The translations under genes were made by a program, and so were the position numbers. A stretch of 39,018 nt of DNA, taken from contig JAYFQW010000066.1 of NCBI GenBank assembly GCA_034926675.1, forward strand, positions 1 through 39,018. Reading direction: 5' to 3'. Under the pieces are notes generated by a model. That model searched no databases and was not told the DNA's origin. It worked only from the letters and a program-made list of their open reading frames with translations. The stretch comes from Clostridia bacterium (GTDB lineage Bacteria; Bacillota; DTU025). Numbering within the stretch: the stretch's first letter is position 1; every line of letters begins with the position of its first letter. Below are positions 1 through 8,232 of this stretch, piece after piece.

Positions 1-1
1 T

Positions 2-319
2 AGGCCAATGCGGAGCGCCGCGGCCCGCGCAGACACATACGGGGGTATCTCATCGGGGGCCATCACAGACGGCAGTCCGCTGATCGGGCCTATGCCCTTC
101 AAGACGCAGATTGCCATGTGGGCGCTATTTGACGCTTACGACATTGACAGCCTGCGGGCCCGGAATCTTGAGAACCACGGAGCCGCGTCAGCGGCTGTAA
201 ACGACGTGCGAGACGTTGCCTTCCGCCATGCCAAGGCAATGTGCCCCAGGTGCAGAGTACCTAACGAGCTCAGGGCGGCAGCGAAAGCGGACGAGCCTTC
301 CTTCAGCAGTCTCGATTGA
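2..319 (+). CDS. Unrecognised coding fragment, open at the left window edge
   Basis: The reading frame is open from the first bases of the window and ends in TGA at 317-319, so it may be the 3' end of a longer gene. An ATG at 8 has no ribosome binding site, which fits a start lying outside the window. Most third codon positions are G or C, as in the real genes of this window, so it looks like true or recently true coding sequence. It has a Gly/Ser-rich start, an aromatic middle near residues 30-45 and a Cys-x-x-Cys near residues 79-82. I do not recognise the family. A second short frame with similar codon use (334-411, ending in TAG) follows and could be a further piece of a broken gene. Confidence 0.3.
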   Translation, partial: RPMRSAAARADTYGGISSGAITDGSPLIGPMPFKTQIAMWALFDAYDIDSLRARNLENHGAASAAVNDVRDVAFRHAKAMCPRCRVPNELRAAAKADEPSFSSLD

Positions 320-519
320 CTTGAGGGCAAACGGTTGAAGATCAAGGACGCTTACTTTGCTTCACCCGTTCAATTCCCTTTGAACCTCCGGTCGCTCAAT
401 ACCATGATCTCCGACCGGGCATTCCGATAGACGAGGCAGGAAAACAAGAGCCGCCAACGTCCCGCCGCATTTGGCTGTTCAGGACATGGCGGCAGTGTAT
501 GTGGCACATCTCGCCTCGG

Positions 520-1107
520 CTAACCGCCTGGCGACATGATGAGCACTTCCCTGATGTAATCGCCAGGCTCCACCCTGGACTCGAACGCGAAATGAATGTC
601 CTTATACTTGCAGTCAAGCCACAGTTTCAACTGGTCGTCGTAGTGCGGGCTTGTCGGATCCTCGGATTGCCCGCCAGGATACACAGCCCACGACTTCACC
701 GGGTCGGTCAAGCTCACTATCATTCGCCAGCTGGGGCCGTGAACAGCAGGCTCGGCTCCTCCAGCCACGTTGGGGCATCTTCCGCCTCCGCCTGATGAGT
801 ACGGGCCGCGCCCCAGCTCCTTCTTCTCCAGAAGAGACGGCACAGTTCTATGATGCACCTCTCCCGCAGATGCGTCCGGCGGAGTAGTGCTCGGTCTTTC
901 CAGAGTAGCTGCCATGGCGCCCTTCCAACCAGCTGATGAAAGCTGAATGCCGTCCAGAGAGAAGTGCTTGAGGTCCGACAAACCGGACCATGTCCACCAT
1001 GGCTCGAACAGGTTCTTGAAGCAGCATGCCTGGAAGGCATCCCAGATGGCCGGGGCGGCCTGGTCCTTACTCATCGCCTTAAGGTCTCTCACACTCCCTC
1101 CACGCAT
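520..1107 (-). pseudogene. Penicillin acylase-like C-terminal remnant
   Basis: The last 80 residues match the C-terminus of penicillin/cephalosporin acylases (Ntn-hydrolase family): a HGPSWRM segment, then a WAVYPGGQS segment, then SPHYDDQLKLWLD. The upstream half is only partly recognisable (an AAPAIWDAF motif near residue 17). The N-terminal nucleophile Ser region, the signal peptide and most of the beta chain are absent, against a usual length above 700 residues. No in-frame continuation is seen above position 1107. Intact relatives hydrolyse N-acyl amides in the periplasm or outside the cell, in keeping with the amide-hydrolase theme of the window. I read it as a decayed gene tail. The C-terminal identity is firm and its boundaries are not. 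Confidence 0.6.
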
Positions 1108-1844
1108 TTTCGGCGCCTCTGAGTCAGAAGTTGCACGCCGTCTCTGCGAAAATCAGCGTCTTCGTCCATCCCCGTCTGGTGGAGAATGCGCAGGAGTGAT
1201 ACATTTCTCTTGGCAGCTGCCACCGTGGTTACGCCCTCGGACTGTATTGCACTACACCCGGAGAAAACCACATAGCGGCTGTCCTTGTTAATACGTCCAG
1301 GATCCTTCCTCTGGATTTACATCACTACTTAAGAGACCAACTGGACACAAGGCCCCGCCAAACCGCCAGCATCTGCTGTTCGCCGCCTGGGAGGATCTCC
1401 GCTTTCTGAAAGCGCCTGTTGTGGAGCACGGGATGGAGCATGCGTCTCGGCACGATGCGCAGGCTTCAAGCACGTTCTTATGTGAGGCAACATGTGGATT
1501 GCAGGGCTGCACGACTCCTGGTGCTGAGCGTCAACACTGGATGTCCGAGGAGGAATCTGAGGGGCTTGTGGCAAAAGGCGCAGTGCTGATCGGAACGTAC
1601 TGACTGAGAGAATCATTCGCATATGAACATAGGGTTCATGGAGAGCAGCGCCATTTCGTGCACGCTTTGTGGGCAACAGCAAGCAATCGGAGGTGATCAA
1701 GCAGCTCACAAAGCTCCCACAGTACATTATGATAAGCAGCAGACATGGCAGAACATGGGCTGGCCACGGCAGAAGCTGTTCCTCGCGAATCTAGACCATG
1801 GGTGCAGATGCCCGCGGTTGGTCTCACGAAGGAGTGCCCGTTGA
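1108..1844. other. Non-coding or decayed stretch
   Basis: No open frame here has convincing codon bias, a family motif or a ribosome binding site. Short frames on both strands overlap one another and look like chance or heavily decayed sequence. The only functional signal is the AAGGAG at 1829-1834 belonging to the next gene. Confidence 0.4.
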
Positions 1845-3239
1845 ATGCTCGAGAAGCGAACAGCGCTCGCTGTGGCGCTTAGCGCTGCCCTAGTGTTGAT
1901 TCTTTGCCCGGCGTCGATGGCGTCATGCGCGCGGAGGAATTTGGATCACAGGAAAATCTCCCTATCCGAGCTAGTGGAATACTCGACTGTGGCCATGAGC
2001 CAGGCTGTGCTGACTCTCCGGAGGCAACTGGACGCGTACGAGAACCTGACGTTTCAGTTCGCGGTCAATCCAGACCTAAATGCGCTCCTCGCTGATTACG
2101 CAGGTGGCGGAGACGCGAACCAGCTAGCTATTGCCAACCGCACTTTCTCGAACTACCTGGAGAGCTGGACGTTCGGCGATCAAGCCGTGTATGACGCGCT
2201 TTTCTTGGGTGAAGCCAATCGAGCGCGCAAGGCTCTGACCATGAGCGAGACGCTGCCTGCCGAGTTCATAGGATCATTCCGGGATTCGCAGGTTCACGAT
2301 GCTATTGTCAAGGCCGACGGCAAGCCTGTCTGGTTCGCTAATGTACAGGTCACCTCCATGGGATCAAGCTTCGTCGTATTGGGCAGACGACTCAAGTATT
2401 TCTCGTCCGGCAGGCCCCTCGGCGTTTTCGCCATACTGATCAGGCCGGAGTGTATTTGTCGCCTGATTGCCGACTACCTGGCTGAGAACTACTACTTTTC
2501 CGTGGGAACGGTTAGGTCCAGTTACCTCCTGATTATGGACGGCAGAGGACGGCTCATCTCCATTCCGCCCAACGAGGCAGACGGGCCCACAACCGAAGCC
2601 AATGCTCGCTGGGCACTGGCATGTACGTCACAGCTCCGGAAGACACTGCCCGGTTGCGCGAACAGTGGTTATTTCACTACTACACTGGGCGATCACGATG
2701 TTGTGGTCATGTATTCGTCTGTCGAAGGCACCGACTGGCACGTGTTCGTGCCGATTTTGCCTCGTAGGCGACAATTCGCGCCGCCTTTAACGTACGTCGC
2801 GCACGACCCGTGGGCTGTGGCGACCGGGGCGGCCGCGGCAGGTTTGGTGCAGATCACCATCATCATCATCCAACGCACGCACAAACGCCGAGCAGGTGCG
2901 CCTGCTGGCTGTATAGCGGACGCACCTCTCACTTCTGGTGGGGGCACGTATGCGAAGCTGCCGGAGTCAACCGGCTCCGAGGCTCATGCTCCCAAAGCTC
3001 AGGCAAAGCCTGCCTGGCTCTACATGCTGACGCCAAGAGAGAAGGCGATACTGTTCCTGCTCTCTCAAGGTCATTCCAACCGCGAAATAGCTGAACGCAT
3101 GTGCCTTGCTGAACAGACTGTAAAGAACCACCTGAGCGTGATGTATGACAAGCTCGGAGTGCGCGACCGTACTCAGGCATCGCTAATGGCCGTTGGGGTC
3201 GTGCTCTCCGACGAAGAGATGGACTTGCCGGAGAAGTGA
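1845..3239 (+). CDS. Membrane-anchored LuxR-type regulator with extracytoplasmic sensor
   Basis: The 464-residue protein has a signal-anchor helix at residues 5-26, an extracytoplasmic region at about 30-315, a second membrane helix at about 322-343, and a C-terminal LuxR/FixJ helix-turn-helix at about 396-458. The HTH shows the family pattern LTPREKAILFLL then SNREIAERM and KNHLSVMYDKL. The outer region is mixed alpha/beta, with a long N-terminal helix and a late WHVFVPI strand. This is the general pattern of dCache-type sensors in YesM kinases and AraC-type sugar regulators of Bacillota; that assignment is inferred from layout, not from a search. The start is fixed by AAGGAG at 1829-1834, ten bases ahead of the ATG. 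There is no receiver or kinase domain, so it probably senses outside and binds DNA while membrane-bound. Its targets are unknown. Confidence 0.85.
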   Translation: MLEKRTALAVALSAALVLILCPASMASCARRNLDHRKISLSELVEYSTVAMSQAVLTLRRQLDAYENLTFQFAVNPDLNALLADYAGGGDANQLAIANRTFSNYLESWTFGDQAVYDALFLGEANRARKALTMSETLPAEFIGSFRDSQVHDAIVKADGKPVWFANVQVTSMGSSFVVLGRRLKYFSSGRPLGVFAILIRPECICRLIADYLAENYYFSVGTVRSSYLLIMDGRGRLISIPPNEADGPTTEANARWALACTSQLRKTLPGCANSGYFTTTLGDHDVVVMYSSVEGTDWHVFVPILPRRRQFAPPLTYVAHDPWAVATGAAAAGLVQITIIIIQRTHKRRAGAPAGCIADAPLTSGGGTYAKLPESTGSEAHAPKAQAKPAWLYMLTPREKAILFLLSQGHSNREIAERMCLAEQTVKNHLSVMYDKLGVRDRTQASLMAVGVVLSDEEMDLPEK

Positions 3240-3410
3240 GTCCGCCCCGACCACTCCCCTTCAACTCACAACTGCTAGCCCCCCGATGCCTCAAATGCAG
3301 GCAACGTACATTGGTACCAACCCGAAGAAGCGCACGTTGACGCCGCGGCTAGCGGGTCTCGCAGGCAGCCTGCCCTTGGTTCACAGTGAATTCAGACATC
3401 ACGCAAGGAT

Positions 3411-3436
3411 TATAGTACGGTTCTCCCAGTACTATA
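3411..3436. promoter_or_regulatory. 8-bp inverted repeat, possible operator
   Basis: TATAGTAC at 3411-3418 and GTACTATA at 3429-3436 are perfect inverted copies with a 10-bp spacer. The AT-rich arms and the lack of a following T-run argue for a protein-binding dyad rather than a terminator. The neighbouring LuxR-type protein is a possible ligand, by proximity only. Confidence 0.35.
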
Positions 3437-3467
3437 GTAATTATTTGTAGGGTTTTACGGGAAGCAC

Positions 3468-3494
3468 TAAATTAGCCAAGAGATGTGTCGATCT
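3468..3494 (+). promoter_or_regulatory. Candidate sigma-28 (SigD/FliA) promoter
   Basis: TAAA at 3468-3471, exactly 15 bases, then GTCGATCT at 3487-3494. The consensus is TAAA-N15-GCCGATAA, giving a full match in the first element and 5 of 8 in the second. It lies about 120 bases ahead of the chemoreceptor ATG, where motility-class promoters are expected. Confidence 0.4.
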
Positions 3495-3613
3495 CTCCGA
3501 CGGAGAGCCTTGAAGGGGGCAGGCTCGCTGATGGCGTTCTTGGCACAATGAGTTTGTAAGGGAGGGCAGCGTGTCGGCCGTGTTGGCTTTGCCGATGGCT
3601 GACGCCGGTTATC

Positions 3614-5494
3614 ATGAAGTGGTTGATGAATATCAAAATCAGGTCGAAGCTCATGTTGTTGATAGTGCTATTGCTGCTGGCCATGGGGGGGCTGGGTTGG
3701 TTCTCGATCACTCGAATCGACCTACTCACTCACGACATTGCAGCAATGGGCACAAATCTTCTTCCTAGGACTCAAGACGTCCTCAATGCCAAGTACTATG
3801 CAGCCAGCCTCAGGAGGAATACACTCCAACACATCCTGTCAGAGACTCGTGAAGAAATGGATACGTACCAATCCAGAATAGAAGACGACGCAAAGCGATA
3901 TGAAAGCAACATGGCAAGCCTAAGTCAGCTCCTTACTACCGAGGCCGGGAGGCAGACGTACTCTTCGCTTGAGAGTACATGGAGGGAGTACCACAATATC
4001 ACGAACGAGATTGTATCGCTTTCTGAGCGCGGCATAACCGGGGACGCGAAGTCTTTGGTGCGTGGCAGGGCCCGCGAACTTGGGGAATCCATAAAGCAGA
4101 CTCTCGATGAACTCATTGGGCTCATAAACGACAACTGCGATGCTGTTCTCGCCGCAGCCCAGGCCAACGCTGCCAGAAGTCGAACCACTGTGCTCATTGT
4201 CATACTGGCGCTGGCTGCAATAGGAACCCTTCTTGGACTCTACTTGGCCAGAATCATTACATCTCCTCTCCGAGGTCTGGTCGACGTGGCCGAGCGTGTT
4301 GCCCAGGGCGACCTCACCTCCAGCCCCGAGGTTCGTTCTCGTGATGAAGTAGGTCTTCTCGCCCACGCTCTGGGTCAGATGGTGGCCAACCTCAGGAACA
4401 TAATCGGAAACACCACTGCTACTGCTCGCGACGTTGCAGCCGCAAGTGAGCAGTTGGCGGCTGGGGCAGAGCAGGCAGCCAGTGCCGTCAATCAGATATC
4501 CACTACCGTTCAGCAACTGGCGGCGGGCGCCGGCGAGCAGTCTAGCAGCGCTGCCACCACGGCCGAGGCTGTGGAGCGCCTCAGCGCCAACATCGATCAT
4601 GTATCCAAGGGCACTGATTCTCAGAAGGTCGAGATCGGCAAAGCTGGAAGGCTAGTGCTCGAGACGAGCTCGTCGCTTGATGACACCATGGCTGTTCTCT
4701 CGAACATGAGGTCTGTGGCCCAGCAGAATGCAGACGTGTCCACAAAAGGCAAGGAGTCGGTTGGTTCTGTGATGGCGAATATACAGCGCATCAGTGAAAA
4801 GACTTCAGTCGCCACAGATCAGATACGCGAACTCGACAGCCACTCTCAGGAGATCAGCAAGATCGTTGAAGTCATAAACGACATTGCGGATGAAACGAAT
4901 CTGTTGGCTTTGAACGCCGCCATTGAGGCGGCGCGCGCAGGCGAACATGGCAGGGGTTTCGCAGTAGTCGCCGATGAGGTGCGCAAGCTGGCCGAGCGGT
5001 CGTCAAGCGAAACCAAGGCCATAGAAGAGCTTATCGAACGAGTGGGCAGGGCAACCGAGAGCACGGTGGCCACTATCGAATCGCAGCAAGAGGAAGTCAG
5101 GCAGGGCAGGGAATTATCCAGTCAGGCAGAGGCGATTCTGAACGAGATAAACTCAACGGCCCTCAGATCCGTGGAGGAGATAGCGCGATTGGTCCAGTCG
5201 TCGACTCAACTGCAGCAGGCCAGTGAAGAGGCCGAAGAAGCTATCCGCGATGTGACTTCCGTCGCTGAGGCCAACGCTGCCGCTGTAACAGACATGACCG
5301 AAAGAATGGGCGAAGTGAAACGAGCCAGCGAAAACGTGGCCGCCATATCCGGAGAGACGGCTGCCGCGGTTGAAGAGGTGTCGGCTTCGACGGAAGAAGT
5401 GAACGCTTCGGTGGAGGAGATATCCACTTCTGCAAAGGCACTTGCAGACACGGCGGCGCGGCTTCAGACCATTGCGGCCGGCTTCCGGCTTTGA
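3614..5494 (+). CDS. Methyl-accepting chemotaxis protein
   Basis: The 626-residue transmembrane chemoreceptor passes external signals to CheA/CheW. Residues 12-33 form membrane helix 1. Residues 35-190 are a helical ligand-binding region of the 4HB type. Residues 192-213 form helix 2, followed by HAMP (about 214-266) and a long cytoplasmic coiled coil. The conserved hairpin tip ([20 protein letters not shown] and the following residues) lies near 425-445. Ala/Glu/Gln-rich heptads on either side are potential methylation regions. It ends in AAGFRL with no CheR-docking pentapeptide. The ATG at 3614 gives a normal receptor N-terminus but lacks a good ribosome binding site, and the frame has no other start back to a TAA at 3557. 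A sigma-28-like promoter lies upstream. The ligand is unknown; a sugar or amino acid would fit the neighbourhood. Confidence 0.95.
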   Translation: MKWLMNIKIRSKLMLLIVLLLLAMGGLGWFSITRIDLLTHDIAAMGTNLLPRTQDVLNAKYYAASLRRNTLQHILSETREEMDTYQSRIEDDAKRYESNMASLSQLLTTEAGRQTYSSLESTWREYHNITNEIVSLSERGITGDAKSLVRGRARELGESIKQTLDELIGLINDNCDAVLAAAQANAARSRTTVLIVILALAAIGTLLGLYLARIITSPLRGLVDVAERVAQGDLTSSPEVRSRDEVGLLAHALGQMVANLRNIIGNTTATARDVAAASEQLAAGAEQAASAVNQISTTVQQLAAGAGEQSSSAATTAEAVERLSANIDHVSKGTDSQKVEIGKAGRLVLETSSSLDDTMAVLSNMRSVAQQNADVSTKGKESVGSVMANIQRISEKTSVATDQIRELDSHSQEISKIVEVINDIADETNLLALNAAIEAARAGEHGRGFAVVADEVRKLAERSSSETKAIEELIERVGRATESTVATIESQQEEVRQGRELSSQAEAILNEINSTALRSVEEIARLVQSSTQLQQASEEAEEAIRDVTSVAEANAAAVTDMTERMGEVKRASENVAAISGETAAAVEEVSASTEEVNASVEEISTSAKALADTAARLQTIAAGFRL

Positions 5495-5691
5495 GCAATA
5501 CGGCATCAGTCGATGCATGACCATTGGTTGGGCTCAGAGGCTTTCCAAGGACAGCTTGGGAAGTGTTAGTGTTGAGACGAAGCATCAAGCCTTATCGGCG
5601 CCGAGGTACGCAGTTCGACCACGATCGGGTTGTAGCTTCTGTCGATGCTGAAGAGGCCCTGCGCCTTGGCTAGCCGACCTCTACGCAACAG

Positions 5692-5740
5692 GCGCCTGCC
5701 TGCACCGTGCGCGATATGAGCAGGGCACGAAGGCAGGCGC
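5692..5740 (+). terminator. Long hairpin, possible terminator of the chemoreceptor unit
   Basis: GCGCCTGCCT at 5692-5701 and AGGCAGGCGC at 5731-5740 are a perfect 10-bp inverted repeat. An inner pair CGTGC/GCACG (5706-5710 and 5725-5729) extends the stem. It is followed by TTTCCC, a short and impure T-run. It lies about 200 bases past the chemoreceptor stop, so a terminator is likely but a structured RNA is also possible. Confidence 0.45.
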
Positions 5741-5774
5741 TTTCCCTAGTTGCGGTTGGAGTCGGTCCCCTCTC

Positions 5775-5879
5775 GTTAGTGTCTTAGGTAGTGGTGTAAA
5801 TCCAGCGGGAGGAGATTAGCGAGGATCGACTCCGAGGGGAATCGCAGAAGCGATTTACACCACTTGACAAGACGTGACC
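5775..5879. mobile_element. IS256-type inverted-repeat pair without transposase (MITE-like)
   Basis: Two inverted 28-base ends face each other at 5775-5802 and 5852-5879. They share a perfect 13-bp core (AGTGGTGTAAATC) and an outer GTCTT block, 20 of 28 positions in all. The pattern resembles, from memory, Mutator-like (IS256 family) termini, in which a GTGTAAAT core follows an outer block. Only 49 bases lie between the ends, so no transposase is present. It could be a miniature element or an internal-deletion relic. No clear target duplication was seen. Confidence 0.45.
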
Positions 5880-6120
5880 TTCCCCCGCCGTGGACACACA
5901 GGGAACATAAGCAACGAGGACCTGTTGGCTGAGATCTCTGAGTATCTCAAGGCCAGGATGAGCGATGAGCGACTGCTGTTGCTGGACCTCAAGTAAGCGC
6001 AAGCAATCGCCCGCTTGGCATCGTCCCAGTCGCGTGAGGGCATTCCTCGCCCGGTCGGGACGGGCCTTCCCTGGTCTTCCTCCAGTCTCACCCTGTCGGC
6101 CATGGAAAGAACGACTGAAA

Positions 6121-6139
6121 CTGCCTGATGACTTGGCAG
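6121..6139 (-). terminator. Weak hairpin after the 11-gene operon
   Basis: CTGCC and GGCAG form a 5-bp stem with a 9-base loop, 12 bases past the FAD oxidoreductase stop. On the minus strand it is followed by TTTCAGTCGTTCTTT. The stem is short and the T-run interrupted, so this is a weak candidate. Confidence 0.25.
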
Positions 6140-6150
6140 CATCCTGCGAC

Positions 6151-7500
6151 TCAGATCACCGCGCCGCGTTCCTGAAGTCGCTGCTGGAGATGCACGATAT
6201 CGATGTCGTGCGCCGTTCGTGCGTTCGTAGCGCACAAGCCGGCCGCGGTCCCGACCGCTTCCCCAAGCGCCATGCACGTTGGGGTGACTCGTGTCGCGCC
6301 GAGGGCTTCGTGACTCACCGATATGGCCCTTCCTGTAACAAATAGGTTATCGAGTCTCTCGGCGATCAAGCAACGGAAGGGCACACTGTATCCTGCCGAG
6401 GGAATGCCGCCGTCAGTTGAGAGTCCAGATCCTGCGGGATCGTGAATATCTATAGGGTATCCTCCGCGGCATACACTGTCGGGAAACGCTCTCCCTGACA
6501 GCACGTCGTCTCTTGTAAGCGTGTAGCATCCCACAAGCCTTCTGGTCTCGCGCACGCCAATCTGCGCGGCGGTATTGAGCAGATGCGAATCGCTAAACCC
6601 GGGCACATGGCGCTGAAGGAAACGCGCGATCAGCTCGACCTGTCTGCGTCCTTCTGTTTCTGCCCGAGTCATGTCCCAGGGATCTGTGCCGCAGCGACCC
6701 AACACGCGTGAGGTGTTCACGTGAACCTCTCCGGGCCGAATGCCCGTAAAGAACAGCACTCTGTCGCGGGGGATCGTCTTGGGACCATATTCTCGCCACA
6801 ACGAGAAGAAACCTGATACTCCGGTCAAAGGCATCGCTGTCAACTCACCAATGAGACTGGTCTTGTGGAATTCTTCAGGGTTCGCCTGCATGTACTCTGC
6901 TATGTCACGTATCCGGACGCCTCCCATGCGGAAATTCATCGTCATCGGCTGCGTGAGGCCATCCACGTGCCTGCCCACCTCAAGCGGGACTCCCGCAAGG
7001 TACGCCAAGTCACCGTCCCCGCTGGCGTCCACGAACATCGCGCCTTCCACTGTCAGCCTCCTGCATCCAGAGAGCGCCTCCAGAGCGCCGATCCGCCCTT
7101 TGTGGACCAACGCGCCCATCACTGCTGAGTGCAACAGCGTATCAACATCGCTCTCCGCCAGCATTCGGTCGGCAAGAGCGCGCAGCGCCTCCGCGTCGAA
7201 CGGGGTCACTGAGTATGTCCATCCTGTCGTGTCGCGAAGATGACCCGGGCTAGCGCCCATCTCCACTAGACGGTCGACGATAGCCTGAGCCAGTCCCCGG
7301 ACACACTGATCACCTGAGGAGGTGTGAAACCCCTGCCACGGGTAAACCCCTGCCGCGGTAGACAGCCCCCCGAGAAAGCCGTAGCGTTCAATCAGAAGAG
7401 TCTTTGCTCCTTCGCGGGCGGCGGCCAACGCTGCGGCTATTCCAGACGGCCCGCCGCCCACGACCACTACATCGTATCTGCAGTCGCTGCCGCCGCCCAT
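6151..7500 (-). CDS. FAD-dependent oxidoreductase
   Basis: The 449-residue flavoprotein belongs to the FAD-dependent oxidoreductase group (PF12831-like). The N-terminal Rossmann motif GGGPSGIAAALAAAREG starts at about residue 14, with an acidic strand end (LLIERYG) and an FAD-contacting FLGGLSTAAG soon after. A DASGDGDLAYLAG segment lies mid-protein. The C-terminal block (LFVTGRAISVSHEA, then CMALGEAVGTAAGLC) is typical of the family. The chosen ATG has AAGGTGAG six bases upstream, overlapping the stop of the preceding gene. Earlier in-frame starts would run far back into that gene. It is the last gene of the operon. The substrate is unknown; oxidation of a sugar, hydroxy acid or amine intermediate would suit the context. 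Confidence 0.85.
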   Translation of the reverse strand: MGGGSDCRYDVVVVGGGPSGIAAALAAAREGAKTLLIERYGFLGGLSTAAGVYPWQGFHTSSGDQCVRGLAQAIVDRLVEMGASPGHLRDTTGWTYSVTPFDAEALRALADRMLAESDVDTLLHSAVMGALVHKGRIGALEALSGCRRLTVEGAMFVDASGDGDLAYLAGVPLEVGRHVDGLTQPMTMNFRMGGVRIRDIAEYMQANPEEFHKTSLIGELTAMPLTGVSGFFSLWREYGPKTIPRDRVLFFTGIRPGEVHVNTSRVLGRCGTDPWDMTRAETEGRRQVELIARFLQRHVPGFSDSHLLNTAAQIGVRETRRLVGCYTLTRDDVLSGRAFPDSVCRGGYPIDIHDPAGSGLSTDGGIPSAGYSVPFRCLIAERLDNLFVTGRAISVSHEALGATRVTPTCMALGEAVGTAAGLCATNARTAHDIDIVHLQQRLQERGAVI

Positions 7501-7508
7501 TTCGCGTC

Positions 7509-8216
7509 TCACCTTACCTCTAGTGCAGCTAGAGCATCGTCTATGGCCTTTCGGAATTGCATGGCGGCATCGCGTATCCCCTCGGTTGTGTATCCTGTTG
7601 CCACTACCCCAATCATGACGCCCTTCACTCCGCATTTGATCAGCGCTGGTATGTCGCCGGGCACAAGCAATCGCTGACTTGGCACTATGACAGGCTTGCG
7701 GGATGCCTTGGCTACCAGCTTGAGCGCGACCAGATCGTCAACTGACAGACGCTGACCGTACCCGTCATGCGGCACAATGTCCGCCTCTACGGCATCGAAG
7801 GGCAGCGACGAAAGCTCGGTGACGGCCTCCGCTGAGTGCATGCGTGTAACGGCGCACATCTTGCCAATTGACTCAACCCGCAGAATGTCCGTTGAGAAAT
7901 TGGACGCGAAGTTATCGATGAACAGGAAACCCAGTTCCTTCATCGTCCTGATCTCTTCAGAAGTCATATTCAGCCCAGCGCCCGGAACGATGCCGACAGG
8001 GATTCTGAGAGTGCCGATCATGGTGGAGAAGACGTCCCTGTAGTCGTCGAGAGGCCCAAAAGACCTCCCGCTGGCATCGTGAGTGACTGATGTGTGGACC
8101 TTAACGCAGTCGGCGCCGCCATCGCGGGCAGCCTCGGCATTCTCAATGGTGTTTTCAACTAGACTGACCATCAAGACAAACGACCGTTCTTGGAGCATCT
8201 TGGCGAATTGGTTCAT
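7509..8216 (-). CDS. Putative TIM-barrel protein of unknown substrate
   Basis: The 235-residue protein has alternating strands and helices of a small (beta/alpha)8 barrel: FVLMVSLVENT first, then ADCVKVH, IPVGIVPGAG, FLFIDNFASN, ADIVPHDG, KPVIVPSQRL, and a closing phosphate-loop-like GVKGVMIGVVATG. The final VMIGVVATG strand resembles the phosphate-binding end of NanE-, ThiG- and TrpC-type barrels, but no family-specific catalytic signature was recognised. The ATG at 8216 is preceded by GAGGAGG at about 11 bases. It starts 16 bases after the amidohydrolase stop and its own stop overlaps the next gene's ribosome binding site, so it is surely translated within the operon. A phosphosugar or keto-acid aldolase, isomerase or epimerase role is a guess. 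Confidence 0.75.
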   Translation of the reverse strand: MNQFAKMLQERSFVLMVSLVENTIENAEAARDGGADCVKVHTSVTHDASGRSFGPLDDYRDVFSTMIGTLRIPVGIVPGAGLNMTSEEIRTMKELGFLFIDNFASNFSTDILRVESIGKMCAVTRMHSAEAVTELSSLPFDAVEADIVPHDGYGQRLSVDDLVALKLVAKASRKPVIVPSQRLLVPGDIPALIKCGVKGVMIGVVATGYTTEGIRDAAMQFRKAIDDALAALEVR

Positions 8217-8232
8217 CTGGCGACAAACCTCC

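Larger units (their letters stand above)
3240..3613. other. Intergenic region ahead of the chemoreceptor
   Basis: No gene is supported. The region holds a perfect 8-bp dyad (3411-3418 and 3429-3436) and a sigma-28-like promoter (3468-3494), both listed separately. A strong AAGGGAGG at 3558-3565 precedes a GTG at 3571 that is out of frame with the chemoreceptor. That frame runs only 65 codons into the receptor gene and has no family resemblance. Confidence 0.4.
5495..6150. other. Intergenic region with hairpin and IS256-type ends
   Basis: No intact gene is supported. It holds a long hairpin (5692-5740), a pair of IS256-type terminal repeats (5775-5879) and a weak hairpin near the end of the minus-strand operon (6121-6139). 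A 40-codon plus-strand frame (about 5875-5997) has GC-rich third positions but no ribosome binding site and no family match, and could be a gene remnant. Confidence 0.4.

Noticed and set aside
3571-3768. GTG frame with a good AAGGGAGG ahead of the chemoreceptor
   Set aside because: It overlaps the receptor gene out of frame, is only 65 codons long and has no family resemblance. I considered a frameshift in the receptor start, but the ATG at 3614 already gives a normal N-terminus.
3920-4600. 226-codon minus-strand open frame
   Set aside because: Antisense to the chemoreceptor; composition follows the complement of its coiled-coil codons.
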